Shown here: positions 48,783 to 58,184 of the stretch, one piece after another | Numbering within the stretch: position 1 is the first letter of the stretch | Layout of the letters: each line of letters begins with the position of its first letter | Assembly (NCBI RefSeq): GCF_009755605.1 | Contig: NZ_WPNZ01000023.1 | Coordinates: forward strand, 97,640 to 161,639 | Reading direction: 5' to 3' | Source of the DNA: Streptomyces typhae | GTDB lineage: Bacteria; Actinomycetota; Actinomycetes; Streptomycetales; Streptomycetaceae | Length of the DNA: 64,000 nt | Program-made: the position numbers and the translations under genes | The notes under the pieces: model-generated | The model's input: only the letters and a program-made list of their open reading frames with translations | Databases searched by the model: none | What the model was told of the DNA's origin: nothing

Positions 48783-49427
48783 TCAGCAGTTCTTGCCGTC
48801 CGCCGACGGCGAGGGCGCCGGTGCGGGCTTGGCGAGTGCCGCCAGGGCCTTGTCGGCGTCCTCCTTCTTCGCCAGGTCCTTGAACCTGCTGCCGAGGATC
48901 AGGTCGATCTCCCCGCCCTTTCGGGTGTCCGTCTGCCGCTGCGCCCCCGCGACCTGCGTCGCGAGCACCGGCAGCGCGGTGTCGGTCGCCGACTTCGGGC
49001 CGAGCACTATCCCGGGGCCCTCGACCTTCTTGTCGTACGCCTTCGTCGCGTTGCCCACCTTGCCGATGGCGAAGCCGCGCTTCTTCAGCTCGTCCGCCGT
49101 CTCCTTGGCCAGGCCGCCCCGCGGGGTCGCGTTGAGGACGTTGACCTTGATCTGGGCCGGTTCGGGGAGCGGTTTCCGCTGCCGGGCCGCATCCGACTGC
49201 TGCGTCGTCACGCAGTCCTTCGTCCCGCTGGCGGCGGACGCCTCGTCCTCACCGCCGAACACGTCGATGAGCTGCAAGCTGCCCCAGCCGAGCAGACCGG
49301 CAACGGCGAGTGCCGCGATCGCCGCGAGCACGATCCGGCGACGGCCGCTCGGGCGGCGCATTCGCGGGTACTTGTCCCCCGTGATGCGGTACTTGCCGCC
49401 CATGCCGGGGGGAGTGAGCATGCTCAT
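48783..49427 (-). CDS. LytR C-terminal domain membrane protein
   Basis: 214 residues. Basic N-terminus, one membrane helix (IVLAAIAALAVAGLLGWGSL), then an extracytoplasmic LytR_C domain (IKVNVLNATPRGGLAKETAD, GFAIGKVGNATKAYDKKVEG, IDLILGSRFKDL). Cys in KDCVTTQQ and the C-terminal KNC may form a disulfide. Such proteins are associated with the cell envelope, but the stand-alone domain has no known activity. ATG 49427 or 49421. Confidence 0.88.
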   Translation of the reverse strand: MSMLTPPGMGGKYRITGDKYPRMRRPSGRRRIVLAAIAALAVAGLLGWGSLQLIDVFGGEDEASAASGTKDCVTTQQSDAARQRKPLPEPAQIKVNVLNATPRGGLAKETADELKKRGFAIGKVGNATKAYDKKVEGPGIVLGPKSATDTALPVLATQVAGAQRQTDTRKGGEIDLILGSRFKDLAKKEDADKALAALAKPAPAPSPSADGKNC

Positions 49428-49588
49428 GGGCGCAGCGTAGTGCTGTGCGCCGGTGATTCCTACTAGATGATCATTGCTCGGTCGTCAGGGCAACCCGAAA
49501 GGGCCAATGTCGGCCCGGAGCCGTTCCGTGACGGGGCGGGGCGGGTGTCGCGCCGGGCGCCGGCGGCCCGGTGCGTCAGTTCTGTGCG

Positions 49589-49885
49589 TCAGCCCAGTTC
49601 GAGCACGCGGGCGTGCAGCACCTGGCGCTGTTGCAGCGCGGCGCGCACCGCTCGGTGCAGTCCGTCTTCCAGGTAGAGGTCGCCCTGCCACTTCACGACG
49701 TGCGCGAAGAGGTCGCCGTAGAACGTGGAGTCCTCGGCGAGCAGGGTCTCCAGGTCCAGTTGGCCCTTGGTCGTCACGAGCTGATCGAGGCGGACCGGGC
49801 GCGGCGCGACGTCCGCCCACTGCCGGGTGCTTTCCCGGCCGTGGTCGGGGTACGGCCGGCCGTTTCCGATGCGCTTGAAGATCAC
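49589..49885 (-). CDS. ParB/Srx-fold small protein (VapB-labelled family)
   Basis: 98 residues. GRPYPDHGRESTRQWADVAP, LDQLVTTKGQLDLETLLAED and LYLEDGLHRAVRAALQQRQV resemble a ParB/sulfiredoxin-like core with the DGxHR motif. Databases often label this Streptomyces family a VapB-type antitoxin, but no toxin is adjacent here. Function uncertain. Confidence 0.7.
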   Translation of the reverse strand: MIFKRIGNGRPYPDHGRESTRQWADVAPRPVRLDQLVTTKGQLDLETLLAEDSTFYGDLFAHVVKWQGDLYLEDGLHRAVRAALQQRQVLHARVLELG

Positions 49886-50005
49886 ACGGAAAGCCTACCG
49901 GTCAAGGCTCTCCGGGCGCAGCCTCGACGGGCTAGTGCGACGCTGGGAAATGACGCCGGAAAGTGGGACAAACCGGAAAGTCTCAAGCCGGGAGCAGGGG
50001 CCGAA

Positions 50006-51748
50006 GTGAGCGACAGCCAGCCGATGCCGTCCACACCCGCGGACGGAAACCGCCCGAACGGGTTGCCTTCCGGGGGTGACGTGGCGGCCTCCGGTACGCC
50101 GGGGGCACCGGAGGTCGCCGCCATCGCCGCCGGGTACGCCTTCGACGGGCCCGCCCTCGACCTGGGGGCTCTGCTCTGGGACGGGCAGTGTCTGCCCGGC
50201 GCCCCGGTGCGGATTCCGCTGGCCGTGCTCAACCGGCACGGACTCGTCGCCGGTGCCACCGGCACCGGCAAGACCAAGACCCTCCAGCTCATCGCCGAGC
50301 AGCTGTCCGCCCAGGGCGTGCCCGTCTTCCTCGCCGACATCAAGGGCGACGTCTCCGGCATCTCCGCCCCCGGCGAGGGCGGCGACAAGGTGACCGCGCG
50401 AGCGCGCGACGTGGGGCAGGTGTGGGAGCCGCGCGCGTTCCCCTGCGAGTTCTACGCCCTCGGCGGTATCGGCACAGGCGTTCCCGTACGCGCCACCGTC
50501 ACCAGCTTCGGCCCCGTCCTGCTGTCCAAGGTGCTCCAGCTCAACCAGACGCAGGAGCAGTCGCTCGGCCTGATCTTCCACTACGCCGACCAGAAGGGCC
50601 TCGAACTGGTCGACCTGAAGGATCTGCGCGCCGTCGTCGCCTTCCTCACATCCGACGAGGGAAAGCCCGAGCTCAAGGCCATCGGCGGGCTCTCCACCGC
50701 CACCGCAGGGGTGATCCTGCGGGCGCTCACGACGTTCGAGGCGCAGGGTGCGGCGGAGTTCTTCGGGGAGCCGGAGTTCGACACGAGTGAGCTGTTGCGG
50801 GTGGGGGTCGGGTCCGGTGGGTCCGGTGGGTCCGGTGATTCCGGCGGGTTCGGTGGGTCCGGCGGTTCCGGCGGGTTCGGCGGGTCCGGGGAGGGGCCGC
50901 CGCCGTCCGGGCTCGTCTCCGTGCTGGAGCTGCCCTCCGTGCAGGACAAGCCCCTGCTGTTCTCCACCTTCCTGATGTGGCTGCTCGCCGACCTCTACCA
51001 CGACCTGCCCGAGGTCGGTGACCTCGACAGACCCAAGCTCGTCTTCTTCTTCGACGAGGCCCATCTGCTGTTCGGCGGCGCCTCCAAGGCCTTCCTGGAG
51101 TCCATCACGCAGACCGTGCGGCTGATCCGGTCCAAGGGGGTCGGCGTCTTCTTCGTCACCCAGACCCCGAAGGACGTGCCCGCCGACGTCCTCGCGCAGC
51201 TCGGCAACCGTGTCCAGCACGCGCTGCGGGCCTTCACGCCCGAGGACCAGAAGGCCCTCAAGGCGACCGTCCGCACCTTTCCGAACTCTCCGTACGACCT
51301 GGAGGAGACCCTCACGGGCATCGGCACCGGCGAGGCCGTCGTCACCGTCCTCAGCGAGAAGGGGGCGCCCACGCCGGTCGCGGTCACACGGTTGCGGGCG
51401 CCGCAGTCGCTGATGGGGCCGGTGGCGGCGGCCGAACTCGAACGGGCCGTGCGGGGGTCGGCGCTGTACGGGCGGTACGCGGAAGCGGTGGACCGGGAGT
51501 CGGCTTACGAGAGGCTGAACGCGCGGGCGCAGGCGCAAGCGGAGGCGGAGGCGGTGCAGCCGTCGTCACCGCCCGGGAAGCGCGAGGGGGGCGGGGGCGG
51601 CAGGGACGACGGGGGTGGTGGTGGCGGATCGGTGGTCGAGCAGGTGGTCGGCAGCGGGATGTTCAAGTCGCTGATGCGGTCCATGGGCACGCAGATCGGA
51701 CGCGAGATCTCCCGCTCGGTCTTCGGCACCGCCCGCCGCCGCCGCTGA
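50006..51748 (+). CDS. HerA-like DUF853 ATPase
   Basis: 580 residues from GTG 50006 with AGGGG close upstream; the frame is open further 5' but unsupported. Walker A ATGTGKTKT (GLVAGATGTGKTKTLQLIAE), LADIKGDVSG, Walker B FFFDEAHLLF, and FVTQTPKDVPADVLAQLGNR. A Gly/Ser insertion (GSGGSGGSGDSGGFGG) of 9-bp repeats lies near residue 270, and a Gly-rich linker precedes the C-terminal MRSMGTQIGREISR. Family of hexameric DNA-translocase-like ATPases; substrate unknown. Confidence 0.92.
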   Translation: MSDSQPMPSTPADGNRPNGLPSGGDVAASGTPGAPEVAAIAAGYAFDGPALDLGALLWDGQCLPGAPVRIPLAVLNRHGLVAGATGTGKTKTLQLIAEQLSAQGVPVFLADIKGDVSGISAPGEGGDKVTARARDVGQVWEPRAFPCEFYALGGIGTGVPVRATVTSFGPVLLSKVLQLNQTQEQSLGLIFHYADQKGLELVDLKDLRAVVAFLTSDEGKPELKAIGGLSTATAGVILRALTTFEAQGAAEFFGEPEFDTSELLRVGVGSGGSGGSGDSGGFGGSGGSGGFGGSGEGPPPSGLVSVLELPSVQDKPLLFSTFLMWLLADLYHDLPEVGDLDRPKLVFFFDEAHLLFGGASKAFLESITQTVRLIRSKGVGVFFVTQTPKDVPADVLAQLGNRVQHALRAFTPEDQKALKATVRTFPNSPYDLEETLTGIGTGEAVVTVLSEKGAPTPVAVTRLRAPQSLMGPVAAAELERAVRGSALYGRYAEAVDRESAYERLNARAQAQAEAEAVQPSSPPGKREGGGGGRDDGGGGGGSVVEQVVGSGMFKSLMRSMGTQIGREISRSVFGTARRRR

Positions 51749-51749
51749 C

Positions 51750-51900
51750 GGTTCCCGGCTCCTTGGCTCCTCGGTTCCTTGGCTCCTTGGCTCCTTGGCT
51801 CCTTGGCTCCTCGGTTCCTTGGCTCCTCGGCTCCTCGGCTCCTTGGCCCCTCGGCTCTTCGGTTCCTCGGCTCGCCCGTTCCTTGCCCCTCGGTTATTCG
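51750..51900. repeat. 9-bp tandem repeat (GGCTCCTTG type)
   Basis: About 15 degenerate copies, directly after the HerA-like gene stop. Confidence 0.9.
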
Positions 51901-51945
51901 GCTTTCCGCCCGCGGGGGGGGGCAGGAGGCGGAGGCGAGGCAGGC

Positions 51946-52557
51946 CTAGGACTTCGCCGCATCGGCGGCGGCCTTCTGCGCCTTGGCGGCAGCCTTCTGC
52001 TGCTGTTTGTGGGCGCGTACCTTCTGGAGCGACTCGGGCCCGGTGATGTCCGCCGCGGACCGGAAAGCGTCCGCGTCCCCGTACGCCCCCGCGGCCTCCC
52101 GCCACCCCGCGGGCCGCACCCCGAGCTGCTTCCCCAGCAGGGCCAGGAAGATCTGGGCCTTCTGCTTCCCGAACCCGGGCAGCTCGTTCAGGCGCCGCAG
52201 CAGCTCCTTGCCGTTCCCGGCGTCCCGCCACACCTCTTCCGCGTCCCCGTCGTACCGCTCCACCAGGTACTGGCACAGCTTCTGCACCCGCCCCGCCATC
52301 GCCCCGGGATACCGGTGCACCGCGGGCTTCGCGGACAGCAGTTCCACGAAGGAGTCGGGGTCGTACGCGGCGATGTCATGGGCGTCCAAATCCTCCGCCC
52401 CCATCCGCCGCGCGATCGTGTACGGACCGGCGAACGCCCACTCCATGGGCACCTGCTGATCGAGGAGCATCCCCACGAGCGCGGCCAGCGGACTGCGGCT
52501 CAACAGCGCGTCCGCCTCCTCCTGCTGTGCGAGGTGCAGCTTGGCCTTGGCAGTCAT
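51946..52557 (-). CDS. HhH-GPD family protein (base-excision repair-like)
   Basis: 203 residues. SPLAALVGMLLDQQVPMEWA and a helix-hairpin-helix (LNELPGFGKQKAQIFLALLG) are typical of the Streptomyces HhH-GPD family related to DNA glycosylases. The catalytic Asp region after the hairpin (VRPAGWREAAGAYGDADAF) is divergent from MutY/Nth. Lys/Ala-rich tail. Activity is not established. Confidence 0.88.
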   Translation of the reverse strand: MTAKAKLHLAQQEEADALLSRSPLAALVGMLLDQQVPMEWAFAGPYTIARRMGAEDLDAHDIAAYDPDSFVELLSAKPAVHRYPGAMAGRVQKLCQYLVERYDGDAEEVWRDAGNGKELLRRLNELPGFGKQKAQIFLALLGKQLGVRPAGWREAAGAYGDADAFRSAADITGPESLQKVRAHKQQQKAAAKAQKAAADAAKS

Positions 52558-52641
52558 GGAGCGATCATCTCGCGGGGAGCCGCGGTTCGCAGGGCGGCAT
52601 GGCGGTGACCCTGCCGGGGCCGCCCTGACGCGGACCGGGCC

Positions 52642-53374
52642 TCACCGGCCGAGCAGGCCCCGTACCGCCGACCGGTCCACGCCGGTCAACGCGCGCAGCA
52701 GCAGCGGCGTGAGCAGGACGACCAGGACGCCGAGCGCGCTGACGCCCGCGACCTGCCAGGGCGACTCGATGTAGTACTCGTAGTGCTCGCTGCCCGAGTC
52801 GAAGTCGAAGACGCGGTAGCCGGGCCAGTCCAGGTAGTGCGAGAACACCCAGGAGTACGCGGGGAACAGCGCCAGCGCCCAGCCGGTCACCCAGACCGTC
52901 ACCGCGAGGACGAAGCTCGCCACCCGCCACGGGAACATGACGACCTGGAACAGCAGCGCCTTCCAGCCCGCCGCGTCCCCGAGCCGCGCCCGTAGCCCTC
53001 GCCCAGGCGCCTTCGGCGTCCGCCCCGCGCACGGGCGCGGGCCCCGCCACGACCACGCCCAGCAGGTCCCGCGCCCGCCGCCGCTCGCTCGCGCCGAGTC
53101 CGCGCGCGCCCGCCAGCATCGCCGCGAACACGGGCAGCCCGAGCAGGGTGACCGCGAGGCCCGCGCCGAGCGAGAACAGCGTGACGGCGAAGACGAATCC
53201 GGCGACGGCCACCGGCAGCGACGTCAGGACGTACCCGAACGTGCGGAAGGTGGGAGCGGCGAAGGGGGCCCGCCAGAAGCCGGGGCGGGACGTGCGGAAG
53301 GCGGGGCCCTTGTGTGCCCGCTCCGGCCGCGTGCGGGCGGGAGCGGTGGTGCGGGGGAGGGTGTCGATCGTCAT
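52642..53374 (-). pseudogene. Frameshifted sensor-domain membrane protein
   Basis: N-terminal part from ATG 53374 (MTIDTLPRTTAPARTRPERA, FRTFGYVLTSLPVAVAGFVF, ALLGVV-type) and C-terminal part in another frame (FPWRVASFVLAVTVWVTGWA, YSWVFSHYLDWPGYRVFDFD, TPLLLRALTGVDRSAVRGLL). Removing one C from the CCC at 52996-52998 joins them as WARLRARLGDAAGWKALLFQ, giving a normal 244-residue 'putative sensor' (PF13796-like) protein with four helices. Either a recent inactivating mutation or an assembly error. No kinase partner is adjacent. Confidence 0.85.
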
Positions 53375-53731
53375 GGCGGGCCTCGTCCTCGTCTCTGCGC
53401 GGCAACCGCGCCGTGTCGGCGCCGTTGCTGCGCCGTGCCTGCGCCGCGTCTGAGCCGTCTGTCGGTCGTCGTCTGTCGGTCGTCGTCTTCGCTGATGTCC
53501 TCAACTCTGCTGCGTACGCGGCTCGCAGGGCATGGGGCGAAGCGGTGTCCTGGGGTGTACCTAGGCCCCCTGTGACGCTGCCGCCGTGCGGCACACGGCC
53601 TGCGGCACACGCCCTGCGGCACACGCCCTGCGGCACACGGCCTGCGGCAGACGCCCTGCGGCACACGCCCTGCGGCGAACGGTCAGGATTCGAGAAGCGC
53701 GGCCCCCGGCTGCGCGCCTAGCGTGGCCGGC
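53375..53731. other. 357-bp gap with a 14-bp repeat
   Basis: No supported gene. Contains the divergent promoter of the sensor-domain gene and the VOC gene, and seven copies of a TGCGGCACACGCCC unit (53587-53685). Confidence 0.6.
53587..53685. repeat. 14-bp tandem repeat, seven copies
   Basis: TGCGG recurs at 53587, 53601, 53615, 53629, 53643, 53657 and 53671, an exact 14-bp period with small changes. Not a multiple of 3, so not coding. Confidence 0.92.
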
Positions 53732-54177
53732 ATGGCCATCACCTTGTACGCGAGCTTCCTCCCGCACGACGACCCGGACGCCTGCGCCGCGTTCTACCGG
53801 GACCTGCTCGGCTTCGAGGTCCGCGGTGACGTCGGGTACGACGGGCTGCGCTGGATCACCGTCGGGCCCGTGGGGCAGCCGGACACGTCGCTCGTGCTGG
53901 AGCCGCCCGCGCTCGGCCCCGGGATCACCGACACCGAGCGCCGCACCGTCGTGGAGATGATGGCCAAGGGCACCTACGCCGCCCTCGTCCTGGCCACCGA
54001 CGACCTGGACGGAGTCTTCGCACGGCTGCTGGACTGGGACGCGGAGATCGTCCAGGAGCCCACCGAGCAGCCGCACGGCGTCAGGGACTGTGCCGTACGC
54101 GATCCCGCGGGCAATCTGATCCGCATCCAGGAGCAGCGCCGAACGGGCGAGTCCGCCCACAGGGAGACGACACCACG

Positions 54178-54181
<4 letters not shown>
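53732..54181 (+). CDS. VOC-family (glyoxalase/bleomycin-resistance-like) protein
   Basis: 149 residues from ATG 53732. Two beta-alpha-beta-beta-beta modules: YASFLPHDDPDACAAFYRDL, LRWITVGPVG, LVLATDDLDGVFARLLDWDA, and DPAGNLIRIQE with the Glu metal ligand. Such proteins bind or modify antibiotics or small thioethers. ATGA overlap with the UvrA-like gene suggests a two-gene resistance unit. Confidence 0.85.
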
Positions 54182-56589
<2,408 letters not shown>

Positions 56590-56656
56590 CCCGGACAACG
56601 CGACGGGCCCCACCGCGCAGGCGGGGCCCACGGCGCACGCGGGGCCCACCGCACAC

Positions 56657-56694
56657 GTCGAAGGGCCCCACCGCGAACGGTGGGGCCCTTCGAC
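56657..56694. terminator. 17-bp perfect hairpin between UvrA-like gene and tRNA remnant
   Basis: Arms 56657-56673 and 56678-56694, 4-nt loop. It serves as terminator of the UvrA-like gene and was the original terminator of tRNA-Ser(GGA) before the island inserted. GC-rich degenerate repeats precede it. Confidence 0.85.
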
Positions 56695-56715
56695 ATCGTG
56701 CCCGGTGAGGCACTG

Positions 56716-56769
56716 GCGGAGGATACGAGATTCGAACTCGTGAGGGGTTGCCCGCAACACGCTTTCCAA
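56716..56769 (-). repeat. Left att: truncated tRNA-Ser(GGA) 3' half
   Basis: Matches 62230-62283 except one base (G for C in the variable-arm region); the sequence beyond 56769 no longer matches a tRNA. Confidence 0.92.
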
Positions 56770-56861
56770 ATGTTCGTCCGGGGGTTCTGGCGCGTACGGC
56801 CACGTCCTGACCTGCGGTGCAGCTGGTCCGGGGGGCTGAACGGTGCTGTACGCCGGTGAAC

Positions 56862-56880
56862 GCAACCAGAACTGCGACCA
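56862..56880 (+). repeat. Left arm-type site: GCRACCA pair
   Basis: GCAACCA-GAACT-GCGACCA, followed by CGG, 93 bp inside the left att. Confidence 0.55.
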
Positions 56881-56948
56881 CGGAAATGGAGCAGCGTGAG
56901 TGTGTCCAGCTGTTGCTCGTGGTTCCTGGTCAGCGGGGGATCGCCTCC

Positions 56949-58184
56949 TTACTCCCCGTTCTGCGACCAGGCCGCGGTAAGCGCGGTGACCGGGTCGTAG
57001 TCGGCTGGTGCCGCGGGCCACCATTCGCCGTCTTCGTCCCGGAGGTAGGCGTACCAGCGGGCGTCGGGGCCCAGACGCAGCTGGATGCCCTGGTGGGTGA
57101 GGGTGAGGCGGTTGCGCCAGGTTCTGAGGGGTGCGGGGGAGTCGGTCATCTCGGCGAGGGCCGCGTCCAGGGCGGTGCGGGCGGCCTTCATCACCGTCGA
57201 GTCGGGGGCGTAGGGCTGTTCGGCGACGGTGATGCCCGTAGGACCGCCGTGGCGCCAGGCGCGGGTGAGGCGTGCGAAGGCAGTGGGTTTGACGCCGGTG
57301 CTCTGGATCAGGTGGTGGAACCACTCGGGCCCGGGGTTGCTTGCGGCGATGCGGACGGCGTCCTGGTGCTGGGTCAGGTGCAGGTCGGCGGTGTCGCCCG
57401 CGAGGAGCCGGGAGGCGCGCGCGGTGGCGTCGGCCATGAGGCGCTCCAGGTCCGCGGCGGTCGGACCGGTGCCGGGTGGTGGGGTGACGGGCAGTGCTGT
57501 GGTGTGGGCGGCGGGTTCCGGGAGCCCGGGCAGTTCGGGGGGCTCTTCGACCCAGCGGGCGTACGCGGCGGCGGCCGGGATGCCGGCCGGTGCCGGTGGG
57601 GCGGCGGTCTCCTGTGCTGCCGTACGGAGTGCGCGCAGCCGGGCGAGGACCTCCTCGCGACCGCGGCCGCGCAGCGCGAAGAGCACGAACGGGTCGGCGT
57701 CGATGGTGGCGGCGATGGCGTAGCAGAGCGCGGCGGCGTGTTTGCAGGGGTAGCCCCAGTCGGGGCAGGAGCATTCGGGATCGAGTTCGGTGGGCTGCGG
57801 GAGCAGGGGGACGCCTGCTCGGTGGGCGTCGTTGACGAGTTCGGCGGGCATCTCGCCGTCGAGGAGGGCGGCGAGATGCCCGGCTCGGGCGGCGATGGTG
57901 TCGAGGAGAGTGCCCCATTGGGCGTCGGTGAGGACGGGCAGGTGGACGGCGGAGCGGTAGGGGCGGGGCCTGCTGCCGTCGACGGCGGCTTTGACCTGGC
58001 CGGGGGCGATGGTGACGGCGCCGACCATGCCCTGGCGGGCGTAGGTGCGTCCGCGGGACAGGCGCCCCGAGTCCAGAGTGGAGTCCTCCAGGGCCGTCAC
58101 CCATGCCTGGCCCCACCAGGTAGCGGCGAAAGCATGCCTGCCGCGGGCGGGCGCACGGCGCTGGCCGGGAAACGAAGGGCTCAT
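56949..58184 (-). CDS. SWIM zinc-finger protein
   Basis: 411 residues. CSCPDWGYPCKHAAALCYAI gives the SWIM CxCx6CxH (C138, C140, C147, H149). The N-terminus (FAATWWGQAWVTALEDST, GRTYARQGMVGAVTIAPGQV) is typical of SWIM proteins encoded with SNF2 helicases in actinobacteria. The C-terminal half is helical and variable. The ATG at 58184 overlaps the helicase stop (ATGA), so the two act together, presumably in DNA or chromatin remodelling. Exact role unknown. Confidence 0.92.
   Translation of the reverse strand: MSPSFPGQRRAPARGRHAFAATWWGQAWVTALEDSTLDSGRLSRGRTYARQGMVGAVTIAPGQVKAAVDGSRPRPYRSAVHLPVLTDAQWGTLLDTIAARAGHLAALLDGEMPAELVNDAHRAGVPLLPQPTELDPECSCPDWGYPCKHAAALCYAIAATIDADPFVLFALRGRGREEVLARLRALRTAAQETAAPPAPAGIPAAAAYARWVEEPPELPGLPEPAAHTTALPVTPPPGTGPTAADLERLMADATARASRLLAGDTADLHLTQHQDAVRIAASNPGPEWFHHLIQSTGVKPTAFARLTRAWRHGGPTGITVAEQPYAPDSTVMKAARTALDAALAEMTDSPAPLRTWRNRLTLTHQGIQLRLGPDARWYAYLRDEDGEWWPAAPADYDPVTALTAAWSQNGE

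Larger units (their letters stand above)
56590..56948. other. Gap around the left island junction
   Basis: No gene. Holds the hairpin, tRNA fragment and arm site listed separately; the remainder to 56948 shows nothing further. Confidence 0.6.
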
